A stretch of 64,000 bases of DNA from Tenrec ecaudatus (lineage: Eukaryota; Chordata; Mammalia; Afrosoricida; Tenrecidae): contig NC_134545.1 in assembly GCF_050624435.1 (NCBI RefSeq), positions 84,889,563-84,953,562 on the forward strand. Direction: 5' to 3'. Shown one piece after another: positions 1 through 44,700 of this stretch. How positions within the stretch are numbered: position 1 is the stretch's first letter; each line of letters opens with the position of its first letter. The notes beneath the pieces were generated by a model. That model was not told the DNA's origin and made no database searches. It saw only the letters and a program-made list of their open reading frames with translations. The position numbers were made by a program, and so were the translations under genes.

Positions 1-305
1 TGGGAGAAGTGCTACAGTGAATATGGTGTGCAGGCTTTATTTGCCTTTCTGCGTTCACTTCTGGGCACAAACCTAGGGCTGAGATTGTGACCTCACATGG
101 TAGTTCTATGTTGAACTTCTTAAGACACTGCCCAACTGCTTTCCACAGTAACTATACCACCTCACACTCCCAGCAGCAATGAATCAATGAACGAGGGTCC
201 AATTTCTCCAGCAGCACCGGGCATCCTCCCCTGCGGACTCTCACAGATGTGATGTGCTATTTTATGGAAGGTAGATTTGCATCATTCTAATGGCTAATGA
301 CTAGC
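1..305 (+). repeat. Ancient L1 3' region fragment
   Basis: The sequence has the typical old L1M 3' untranslated wording: a stretch reading like the inhibited-PCR-style 'ctgcccaactgctttccacagt', then 'accacctcacactcccagcag', then a trailing 'catcattctaatggctaatga'. It is heavily diverged and lies in CHUK intron 2. Confidence 0.55.
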
Positions 306-678
306 TGACTTTTTAAACAAAACTTTCTTAATCATAATGTGATTTTATTGTAAGTAGTCCTTGGGTTCTGAACAAGTGCTGTTTCTATGCTTCTGTTTAA
401 GTCTAATTTTTACACAAGTTGGAATGATCAGGCAAGGCTCCTAGCTCACATCAGTGAGTCCATCGTTTACTTTGGCAGTATATTCTTCTATGTATAACAT
501 TAAAGAAATACTTCCAGATACTCTATGACATCTTTCACACATGAATTCACGAATTCAGTAATCATAATGTTTTGATGTGCATGCAAAGTAGTTCCCATTT
601 GCTGTTAAGAGCCAATTTATGTATCTAGAATTTTTATACAATAGGCCCTTGTTTGTACATAACTACTCATAATTTCGT

Positions 679-862
679 GGTGTATCAGTTACACACTGGG
701 CTGCTAACCACAGGATCAGCAGCTGAAACCACCAGCCACTTTGAGGGACTAAGACAAGGTTTTCTACTCCGATAAGAACTGCGGCCTTGGAAACCCACAC
801 GGCAGTTCAACTTTGTCCTATAGAGCTACTATGAGTCAGCCTGGATTCAGTAGCGGTGAATG
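679..862 (+). repeat. AfroSINE copy, diverged
   Basis: The order is a tRNA-like head with 'ctgctaaccacaggatcagc', a middle 'ccaccagccactttgaggga', and a 3' part 'cttggaaacccacacggcag' followed by 'ctactatgagtcagcctgga'. It lies in CHUK intron 2, close to exon 2. Confidence 0.75.
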
Positions 863-1026
863 ACTCATAACCTGGGGACTGCCCGTGTTTGAACTAGAAC
901 ACATATTTCATGAAAGAAGCAGGTAAGCTTCCAGGGCGATCGGGAGAGGAGATTCCTGGTCTCCTGCCGCCATTGCATCTGGCGGGGCTGCAGGACCAGG
1001 AAATAGAAGTCTGTAAGTACACTTAC

Positions 1027-14020
<12,994 letters not shown>

Positions 14021-14396
14021 GGGGCGGGATGGGAAGCGGCCACAGGCACCGCCGCGATTCCAAGGCCGGTTCCGGGCCGCGGAGGCGCGCGCGTCCTCGT
14101 CTCGCGATAAACGCGTCACTTCCGGTAACGGCCGCGGGAAACGCGCCGCCCGAGCGCTCTGTCGAGCCCCGGGACCGCGGGCGCAGGGCTCGGCCCTCGC
14201 TAGTGGCCTGGCTCGGGAGACGCACTTGTACTTCCCAATTTTAAAGGATGTAAGTTTGCCCCAGATCCTACATATCCTTCATATCACTTTCAAATAGTTC
14301 CCTAATCCATCCCCCCGCCCCCCAAACTTCACATTATCCCCACCCTGGTCTGCCCGTCGCGGGAAAAGAGGAGGCCTTATCTTGCCCAAAGCTTTA

Positions 14397-14473
14397 GTCT
14401 CAGAAACCCACTGGGGCAGTTCTACTCTGCCCATAGGGTCACCACGTGTCAGAATTAGATGGCAGTGAGGTGT
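14397..14473 (+). repeat. AfroSINE 3' fragment
   Basis: Only the 3' half remains, from 'ctcagaaacccactggggca' to 'cacgtgtcagaattagatgg'. Confidence 0.7.
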
Positions 14474-14786
14474 ACCCTTCTCTCAGACCCTTGCCGTGTA
14501 CCCTCTAATCACCTGCACTGACGTGGTTCGGGCTAAGACACCCCGCCCCCACCCCTACATTTTCAAGATTTAGGAATCTAAAGATCCAGCACTAACAGGA
14601 CCATTGGTTCGCTCCATAAATGTGCCTTTCGTAAGGATGCTGCATAGGCTCCGTTAAAAAAAAAAACACGCCCAGGATGGTGTGCCCCAGCTCCGCTATC
14701 TTCGAGCATGAGGGGCTCCATTTCTTCAGGTGTAAAACGAGGATAATCTACCTCATAGATTTTTTGAGGGCTATATAAGGTGTCCT

Positions 14787-14976
14787 GGCGCTTTAGTGGG
14801 TTTTGCATTGTGCTGCGAACCACAGGTAAGCCAGGTGCAAACCATCAGACACTCCATGGGAGAAACCTGCGGCTTTCCACTCCCATAAAGTCAGTCTTGG
14901 AAACCCATACGGACAGTTCTATGCTGCCCTACATGGTCGAGATGAATCGGAATCAACTTGGTGGCAGTGAATTTGT
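14787..14976 (+). repeat. AfroSINE copy
   Basis: It is nearly complete, with 'cagacactccatgggagaaa' in the middle and 'gatgaatcggaatcaacttg' near the end. It is followed by an (AT)n run. Confidence 0.75.
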
Positions 14977-15063
14977 CATATATATATATATATGAAAATG
15001 TTTGACAGTATATATATATGTGTGTGTATTTATATGGTGAGGTTGCCTCCCCAAACATTTAAA

Positions 15064-15133
15064 ATTTTAGAACCTATAGGGACACTTCTACTGCCTGATA
15101 GGACAGGGTCATTATGAGTTAGAATCCACTGTG
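15064..15133 (+). repeat. AfroSINE 3' fragment
   Basis: The remnant reads 'ttagaacctatagggacact' and then 'gtcattatgagttagaatcc'. Confidence 0.55.
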
Positions 15134-15224
15134 GAGTTTATAAAGAATACTACAATTAGAAGACTCATCAACAACCTCAACATCTCAACATAACATTTCT
15201 ACATAAAACAAAAATTCTCCCAAC

Positions 15225-15775
15225 TGGACCAACAGGCAGTATGATAAGTGGAGAAAAGTATTGATGTCAAGGGTTCCATTTTACTTGGACCCCCTGCCAA
15301 TGTCCAAAGCAGCATTGGTCAGGAAACCAAACAACATGTTGCACGGGCAAGGCTGCTGCAAATGATCTCTGTAAAGTCACCTTCAGGACTAAGGTGAGCT
15401 TGACCAAGCCGTGGCATTTTCATTTGTCTCATGCATGCAAAAGTTAATCAATGAATAAGGAAGACTGAAGAATCAGAGCCTTTGGATTATAGTATTGAAG
15501 AATACTAAATATATCATAGGCTACCAGAATGATGACTGTTAAAAAAATGAATAAATCTGTCTAGGAAGAAATGCAGCCAGAATGTGAGGATGACTTCCTC
15601 TTCCTTTTTTAGATGTCACCAGGAGGATTAGTCCCTGGAGATGGACATCATACTTGGTAAAATAAAGTGTCAGTAAAAGAGGAGAAGACCCTCGAGGAGT
15701 GACACAGTGGCAGGACCAATGGAGTCAAACCTAGTGACAATTGTGAGGATGGCATAACACCGGGCAGTGTTTTGT
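15225..15775 (+). mobile_element. RTE-clade LINE, 3' coding region fragment
   Basis: The plus-strand sequence reads like the C-terminal part of an RTE polyprotein, with the terms 'gaaatgcagccagaatgtga' and 'gtccctggagatggacatca' and the end 'tggagtcaaacctagtgaca'. It is a 5'-truncated, frame-broken copy. Confidence 0.55.
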
Positions 15776-16264
15776 TCTGTTAAACACAGGACATTAGGAG
15801 TCATAACTGGTTCAACAATACTTCTAGTAACAAGACAGTGTCTGGGCTACGATCCAGTTGATTCTAATGCATAGTTGACACCACAGGACCAAGCAGAATT
15901 GCTCCATTGGGTTTCAGAATGTCACATACAGCAGAGAAATACAGTAACAAACTTTTTTTGCTTTCAACTATTTCTTGGGGTCTCTCTCTGCTTCTACTCC
16001 AGGTACTTTTTGGATTACTTCATCTCTAAGCACTCGGTAAATATAAGTATTTCTCAGGTAATCGTTTTTTGCTTAAAACTTTATTCACTCCTATTTTCAT
16101 CCATTCTCTGATCTATGGTGATCCTCAAATCCTTACTAGCAATCTAAATTTCCATGCGTTTAGAATGATCCAACAGCACACAGGAAATGTTATAAATCTT
16201 AATAATCTAAAATTAACATATCCAAAGCAGAACTCGTTTTCTTTTAAAAAATCAGATCCTCTCT

Positions 16265-16370
16265 TCTTAATTAAACTATTGGAAAACAGGGACTATGTTG
16301 GGACAAGGCTATAACCCCTAGTGTAGAAAAATGCTTGGCGCCCAAGAGTTAAATATTTGTTGAAGGACAA
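16265..16370 (+). repeat. L2-like 3' end
   Basis: It has the L2 terminal pattern 'acagggactatgttgggaca', then a middle similar to 'tgcttggcgcccaagagtta', then 'aatatttgttgaaggacaaa'. Confidence 0.5.
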
Positions 16371-16559
16371 ATCTTTTATGCATCAATAAAACGACTGCAA
16401 CAAGGGAAAAATGTCAAAGGTCCCTTCTCCAAACTAGGTTGCTGAGGGAGAAGCACCCTGTGTGAGTCTCGGATAATTTCTGGGCCTAAAAACCACATTA
16501 TCTGAAACACACATTACCTACTTCAGTGACCATGGGTAACATGAACAAGATACTTCTCA

Positions 16560-16796
16560 GCCATGGAAAAGCTTTAGGATTTTATTTGATATTTTACATG
16601 TTTGTAAAAATGTTGATAAACACAAGCTTGTAGCTGGACAACAGACATGCTTATAACTGTGACTTCTTCTGAAAAGTACTCCGTCCTAGGCCTCTAGCTA
16701 TAGGCTGGTTCCATGGGAATGCATGAAAGAGGCAGGGAAACAGTCCCCATGGGAGACTGTGGTTTCTTTTAAAACAAGTTGATGAACCTGTAAAGG
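16560..16796 (-). terminator. CWF19L1: CWF19L1 3' UTR and poly(A) signal
   Basis: The stop codon TAA is at 16,799-16,797. About 210 bp downstream an AATAAA lies on the minus strand at 16,586-16,581, so the transcript probably ends near 16,560. The end point is inferred from the signal alone. Confidence 0.65.
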
Positions 16797-37779
<20,983 letters not shown>

Positions 37780-37790
<11 letters not shown>

Positions 37791-38060
37791 GGTCCCAGGA
37801 AGCGGAGTTGTGACAGGCACGGAACACTCGGGAGCCGAACCTGAGCGCCGCGGGAGAACGCGGTCGCAGCGCAATGACGTCGCGCGCTCCAGCCAATCAC
37901 GGCTCCCGTTCCTACGGCGAGCGCCGAGGGAGAAACTTTCTCTTCGGTCGGTTTGCTTCAGGGAGCGGTTCCAGCGGGAAAGAAGGTACTGATGGGTCAA
38001 AGGGGAAAGGGCGTTGCTGTTCGCTTCGGAGCCGTTTAACCAAGTTATTGAGCACTTAGG
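37780..38060 (-). promoter_or_regulatory. CWF19L1: CWF19L1 CpG promoter
   Basis: The sequence 5' of the start codon is CpG-rich. It holds a CRE-like TGACGTCG at 37,875-37,882, a CCAAT box at 37,893-37,897 (plus strand) and a GGAA ETS-type core near 37,798-37,802. There is no TATA box. Confidence 0.65.
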
Positions 38061-38379
38061 AAGTTTTCACCACAATGCCAGGCACGAACTTAACCGAACT
38101 CCGTCATTCTCTGAGGAAGACAGCCCTGCACATTGAAAATAAAACCTATCAAAAAGTTCAAATAGTGGCCATCACCTCGATTCAGTAGGGGTCAACCTGT
38201 TTGCATAGCTCTCCAGGTGCGCGTCATTTTTATTGACTCATTTGAAAATTGAAGGCATGACTCTTCACTGCAAGTACTTCAGCGTGTCAAAAGCCCGTGA
38301 TAAATTATAGAGTATTATTATTATTATTTTCATATCCTACGCCGTCCGCAGACTCCCGTGTATCTGTTGTTCTACCCCT

Positions 38380-38750
38380 GGCAGGTGGGGGTCCACGTGG
38401 ATCATTGTGCGATCAGTGCCCCCTTTCTCTCCCTTCTCCTACCACCTTCTCCCTACCCTCATACTATAGCTTCATTACTGAACCCCTGAGCTAGAGGAAT
38501 ATTGTGAGTTTCGTGGCTGCTATACTGCACCCTGGCTGACTCGTCCCTTGTGGCCCTTCTTGTGAGGGGATGTCCAGTTGTCTACAATTTGGGTCTCTAT
38601 TCTGATCCCCCTTGTTTGCATCCATATGATTGTTTTGGATCTTCTGATAACTGATCGCATCGACAGCTCCTGTGTGATCACGCAGGCTGGTGTGCTTCTT
38701 CCACGTGGGTTGTGTTGCTTCCCTGCTTTATAGGGAACTGTCTTTATAGG
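38380..38750 (-). repeat. Family X retroposon, internal fragment
   Basis: In antisense it carries 'gtggctgctatactgcaccc', 'gaggggatgtccagttgtct' and 'ctggtgtgcttcttccacgt', the same order as at 43,200-43,430. Confidence 0.7.
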
Positions 38751-38761
38751 GTTTTTTTCTT

Positions 38762-39004
38762 TAACATTTTTTTATTGGCCTATACTTCACACATCATGCG
38801 ATTTAATCTTTCAGTCGTATTAAGAGTTGTGTGGTCATCACCATAATGAATTTCAGAACAACTTCTTTTGGTACTCTTGTTGTTAGCTCTCCATTTCCCC
38901 CAACCTTACCTGCCATGCTCCTAGATAATTATTAATCCAGCTACTGTCTCTACAGATTTACCTATCCTTGATTTCATATACAGAAAGCCATACAAAACAA
39001 ACAA
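38762..39004 (+). repeat. Old L1 3' region fragment
   Basis: It reads from 'tttattggcctatacttcac' through 'gtgtggtcatcaccataatg' to 'tatacagaaagccatac'. It is related to the piece at 5,040-5,150. Confidence 0.4.
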
Positions 39005-39165
39005 GACAATGAAAAAATGAGCTGATACCAAGGGCTCAAGTAGAAAGCAAATGTGTTGAGAATGATGATGGCAACAAATGTACAAATGTGCTTGATACAA
39101 TGTGATGGATGTATGGATTGTGATAAGAGTTGTACAAAACCCCAATAAAATTATTTTTAAAGGCA
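39005..39165 (+). repeat. Family X retroposon, 3' end
   Basis: It includes 'gctgataccaagggctcaag', 'gatgatggcaacaaatgtac', 'gtgataagagttgtacaaaa' and an AATAAAATTATTTTTAAA end. Confidence 0.8.
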
Positions 39166-39396
39166 ACAATGTCCAAAAATTTCAATGGGAAAGCAGAAAA
39201 TAGTAAAAGCTGAAACAACTTTAAAATGAGTCAAAAGGGAGATCAAATGGTAAGGTATTAAGTTTTAACCTAACTATATGTCATAATAAGATTTTACAAT
39301 GTTCTCTGATAACCAGGCTATTCACGTGCCTGGACTATGTTCAGAGGGAATTCACTAGAGGCATAATCCTTCTCCGGTTTTCTAAGCTCTAATTGT

Positions 39397-39508
39397 TTAC
39401 AGGAGCAAAGAGCCCAGTCTTTCCCCCACTGAGTCACTGGATGGGCTCTGAACACCAACCTCTCTCAGTTAGCAGCCAAGCAGTCACTGCACCACCACGG
39501 TTCCTTGG
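39397..39508 (-). repeat. AfroSINE 5' part
   Basis: The antisense head 'cactgcaccaccacggttcc' and 'cagttagcagccaagcagtc' are visible. The tail is missing. Confidence 0.6.
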
Positions 39509-40261
39509 AGCAATTGCTAGTCTTTTTTAAAAAATCAACCCTAGTCCACCCACCTTTGGGTTTGGTTTTTGCATTTATATATGCGCAGAGCGCAGGCCCA
39601 CTGGTAGGAGACAACAGTGCTAATGCATACAGGAAAACAAAGGATTTCCTTACAATTGAAGTACAGGAAGACCACAGGCATCAGGTAATTTAAAAATTAA
39701 AACACTAGTTTAAGGACACACCACCGTTTTTATTTCTCCCCACTTCTGCAATGCCTTCTTGGTAACTACCAAGTTCCTTACTCACAGATATTGATGCCCC
39801 TGCTTTCTTCACCCCGAAACAGGTGAAGTTTTTTTTTCTTTCCATTGGGGCTGGGGGTGTAACCCAAACTTCCCAGGAGTGACATCAAGCCTGAATTGTC
39901 TAGTTATCTACTCTTCTACAAGAAAAACTTGCTAAAGGAGGGCAAGTAACAATTCCAGAAGGAATTTTCTATTATTTTGCAACTGTAAATCTCTTCTACA
40001 TGGTTGATGAAAAGAAACCTCCAGCCAAGACTTAATCAAAGCCAGTCTCCAGCCAAGAGCCCTGACCTGCCCTCTTTCTGGTCTTTACTTCTATAGACGT
40101 CTGTCCTTCCTCTCCATGATTTCTGTGTAGAACTCTGTATCTTAAGCTGTGGTGTCATTTTATTTGTCTCCTTGTGCAACCTTGTGATGAATAGTTTAAA
40201 TAACTATTATTAGCTATTTTGCATTTTTAAAAAGCCTTAATTTTTAATGAGTATTCTGGCT

Positions 40262-40392
40262 ATACTCCCAATGCAGAATTGTCAGTTGTCCTAGAAGTCT
40301 ATGGATTACTCATGCCAACACTGAAAACCCTCTGGAGCAGTTCTAGTCCATCCCACGAGGTAAAATCAATTCACCAGCAACGGTTTTACTGT
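40262..40392 (+). repeat. AfroSINE copy, diverged
   Basis: The 3' half 'aaaaccctctggagcagttc' and the end 'aattcaccagcaacggtttt' are recognisable. Confidence 0.55.
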
Positions 40393-41289
40393 CATCAATT
40401 CATTTTTTTAAATTAATTTCATTCTTTAATTACCTGGGTGCCTTTAGTCTTCCTGTACCTCACTTGTGAGGAACTTGTTTACCTGTACACTTTCACTCTT
40501 TATGATGGAGTTTGAGTCTTTATGCTGAGGTGCAATCCATGCTGACCGCTGTAGGCTTTCGTCTTCCTCGGTGCTTTAAGTCTTCGTCATTTTCAGTGCA
40601 TTCTGATCACTGGACGTTTGCAGCTATTTCTTCTCATTGGGAGCCACATGACACCAGCAAATGCAGGAGGAATAATGTGGCCAGTTTATACAGAAAGACT
40701 GACCTGCGGCAGCGTGGAGGGTGGGTTGGTGGGATGGTTGGGACAAGAAGAGATCACAAGAACAGTCCCCAGGAGCAGTGGATAAATTATGGTGATCCAG
40801 AACAGGGGTAGTGGAAATAGAAACAATTAAAAACTCTTTTTGAGGACGAAGTGGGAACCTCAAGCACCTTCGTAGCAGCGGAAGCCCAGCTCTCGGTAAG
40901 GTTGCCTGTCTTTTGAGCCAAACCGGTAAATCAGTATCCTCCAATGGTGTCTTTTGTCTACAAGGAAGATGCCTAAATCCCCAGGGTTCCCAGAAATGAG
41001 GAACATGTTTCTTGAAAGGCTTTATATTCTGAGTGGCAGCCCTATCTCATCAGCCATCACCTCCACACCCCGACATCCTATCTTGGACCTTGTCACATTT
41101 CCACAAAGGAGCACAGGTCACTAGGTGCATTCCCAGCTATCTGACACCCAGAGCAGAGGCCCGTCCCATGCACAAAGCATCGAGACACTCCTTGCACTGT
41201 TTCTACTTCGCCTAGAAGGCTCGACCTAGAATAAATGATACTGGCAGGGCTGTGGAAAAACAGATTATTGACAACGCCAAGGTGATCAA

Positions 41290-41736
41290 TTGCAAAAGAC
41301 GTGTTTGTTTTATTTTCTTTTTAATTTAGATTCTTAACAATACATTAGCATTATTAATAGCAAAAACCATTTATACCGTAACATAAAGATCAGCCATTTA
41401 AGAAAATAGCAAACAACCACTACCAGAGAAAATAGGTCCTCTCATTTGATCGTACTGGCAAGCCCAGGTTTTTCCTGAACTTCGAGTCTCTGCTGTGAAC
41501 GGATGGCAAAGCATTCAAGTAGAAGGTAAGGAGTTAGAGGGTGAGTTTCTGAAGGACGCTGCCTAGAGGAAGGGCAGGAGGAGAGCCAGTCCTCCAGTGT
41601 ACTCCAGTGTGGGATGGTCCAGCATCTTCTCCTTTTGAGGGGTTTTGACATTTCCATCAGCCCCAGGGTTCAAAGCGTATAAAACATTCTTGAACGGTTA
41701 AAAAAACGCAGACTCTGTTCCACAGGAAGAGGATTT
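41290..41736 (-). terminator. BLOC1S2: BLOC1S2 3' UTR and poly(A) signal
   Basis: The stop TGA is at 41,739-41,737. AATAAA lies on the minus strand at 41,315-41,310, giving a 3' UTR of about 0.45 kb if it is used. Longer forms cannot be excluded. Confidence 0.5.
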
Positions 41737-44700
41737 TCATCGCTTCTCCAGCTTCTTGTACTTGGCTTCTACCAGGGAGAAGAGGGAAGAAAGATCAATC
41801 TTTTAAGAGTGGCTCTTCGAAAGGTCCTTTTGAGTTAAAAATTCAGACAAATTTTATTAAAACAACAAACTGTCAGTTTGAATTTCGGGCCCAGGAAGTA
41901 CAAAAGAATTTCTCTCCTATCCATATCCTATCCTTATCCATAAACTCATGCTAGGAAGGCCATTTTGAAAAGACAACAAAAAAGCTCCTTAAAATAGTAG
42001 CTTCTCCTTTTCTTTCAAAACTTCAAAAGCATCTGGCAACAAGACTTCCACATAGTAAGGTTACCAGGAACCAATTACCAAATGTAACTGCGGACACTGA
42101 AACGATGAATCACCCACCCATGTCAAACCGCAGCCTGTGACGAGCCACTCTCCTTAGGCGATAGCTATTAATGATGAAAAGAAAATAATCTGTACATTAT
42201 ACTTAGGACAAAAACAAATTCAACATTTTAAATAACGGATAGATGCGCTACAGCTGGTTAGCAAGACAACACTAAAAGCACCAGCTTCCTCTTTAGGGGA
42301 AAATAAGTCTTCTAGAAAACCCTTAACTTAGCCAGCTTCTGCTTTTTAAAACTTTATTAAAGATGCTCCGTCTACTGTGTGCTCAAACACACCGAGCTTA
42401 GAAGAAGGCGCCTTCATACACTAGCCTTGCCACCTTGACTAAGTTATTTAACCAGTACACTTAACTCATAGATTATCAAGAGATAAAAATACAACACAGG
42501 CGAAGCAGCAAGATTAAGACCAGTGTCTGATATATCACTAAATACTCAGTAATGCTATTTGTGTTAGTAATAATAATAATAAATTTCGTACAATTGGTTT
42601 ACATACAGATTAAAAGACAGACTACTGTAGGCATGCCACAAATGTTAACTAGTCATATACTAGGGGTAACCCCCAAAACCAGAATCCCCCCAAAGCTATG
42701 GATTTAAACTTTTTAAAATCATTTTATTGGGGGCTCGTACAACTCTTCACAATCCATACATACATCCATGGTGTCAAGCACATTTATATATTTGTTGCCA
42801 TCATCATTTTCAAAACATATTCTTTCTACTTGAGGCCTTGGTATCAGCTCATGTTTTTTCCCTCCCACCCTCATGAACCCTTGATAATTTATAATTAAGA
42901 TTTTTTTCATGTCTTACCCTGACAAATGTCTCCCTTCACCCACTTTTCTGTTGTCTGCCCCACTGGAAAGGGGTTGTATGTAGATCACTGTGATTGGTTC
43001 CCTCTTTCTCCCCCCACCTTCTGCTTACCCTCCTGGTATCACTACTCTCAATATTGGTCCTGAGGGGTGTATCTGTCCTGGATTCCCTGTAATCCCAGCT
43101 CTTATTTGTATCCATGTGCATGCTCTGGTCTGGCTGGATTTGTAAGGTAGAATTGGGGTCACGATAGTGGGGGTTAGGAAGCATTAAAGAACTAGAAGAA
43201 AGTTGTATGTTTCATTGGTGCTATACTGCACCCTGACTGGCTCAGGTCTTCCTTGTGACCCTTCTGTAAGGAGAAGTCCAATGGTCTACAGATGGGCTTT
43301 GGGTCTCCACTCTGCCCTCCCCCTCGTTCACATTGATATGATTTTTTGTTCTGGGTCTTTGATGCCTGCTACCTGATCCCATCAACATCTCATGATCACA
43401 CAGACTGGTGTGCTTCTTCCATGTAGACCAGGGGTCCTCAAACTACAGCCCGTGGGCCACATGCGACCCACCAAGGACATTTATCTGGCTCACCAGGTGT
43501 TTTTGCCCATTTCGGTTTTTTTACTTCAAAATAAGATATGAGCAGTGTGCATAGGAATTTGTTCATACTTGTTTGGTTGTTTTTTTTTAACTATAGTCCG
43601 GCCCTCCAACAGTCTGATGGACAGTGAACTGGCCCCCTTTTTAAAAGGTTGAGGACCCCTGCTGTAGACTTTGTTGCTTCTCAGCTAGAAAATCAGAATC
43701 CCCGCCCTCCCCCCTCGCCAAAGCTATGTATTTAAATGTTTTTACAAAAAACTTTATCATTTTCAAAGCACTCTCCATTACTCTGGTCTGGCTGGATTTG
43801 TAAGGTAGAATTGGGATCATGATAGTGGGGGTTAGGAAGCATTAAAGAACTAGAAGAAAGTTGTATGTTTTATCGTGGCTACACTGCACCCTGACTGGCT
43901 TGTCTCCTCCCTGCAACCCCTCTGTAAGGGCATGTCCAGTTGCCTACAGATGGGCTTTGAGTCCCCACTCCACACTCCCTCTCATTCACAATGTATGTTT
44001 TTTGATGCCTGATACCTGATCCCTTTGACAGCTCGTGATCACACAGGCTGGTGTGCTTCTTCCATGTGGGCTTTGTTGCTTCTGAGCTAGATGGCTGCTT
44101 GTTGGTCTTCAATCCTTTAAGACCCCCAGGCGCTGTATCTTTTGATAGCCAGGCATCATCAGCTTTCTTCACCACATTTGCTTATGCACCTGCTTTGTCT
44201 TCAGTGATAGGGTAGGGAAGGTGAGCATCATGGAGTGCCAGTTTAATAGAACAAAGTGTTCTTGTATTGAGGGAGTACTTGAGCGGAGGACCAATGTCCA
44301 TCTGCTACCTTAATACTAAACCTAGAAATATATGCACATAGATGTATTTCCCTATCCTCATATATAAATATATTTACATATGTAAATTCCTGTATTTAGA
44401 CCTCTATAAATGCCCTTTGCCTAATTCTTTCCTCTATTTCCTTTTACTTTACTCTTGTCCCACTATCATGCTCAGCCTTCATTTGGGTTTCAATAATTCC
44501 TCTCAGTTACACTGCCCTTGATCAAGCCCTACCAGGCCTCTTACACCCTTCACTCCACAGATTTTGAATCACTTGTTGTTCCCTTGTCCCGGCAATGATT
44601 ATTCTTTATCAAACCAAAATGGAACTAAACATTACCCAGTTTTTTTGAATATGCATCCAACTTGTAGGCTGCCTGCTCAAGAGCTGCTACCTGCTCCTCA

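Larger units (their letters stand above)
14021..16560. other. Intergenic region between CHUK promoter and CWF19L1 3' end
   Basis: After the CpG island this 2.5-kb spacer holds AfroSINE pieces (14,397-14,473, 14,787-14,976 and 15,064-15,133), an (AT)n run near 14,978, RTE LINE sequence (15,225-15,775) and an L2-like end (16,265-16,370). No exon is seen. Confidence 0.7.
37800..41290. other. Intergenic region between CWF19L1 promoter and BLOC1S2 3' end
   Basis: Past the CpG promoter this 3.5-kb spacer holds two family X pieces in opposite orientation, an old L1 end and two AfroSINE pieces. No exon or RNA gene is recognised. Confidence 0.65.

Noticed and set aside
1-1026. CHUK exon 3
   Set aside because: No sequence encoding the expected LNHANVVKAC region was found; it must lie beyond the left edge.
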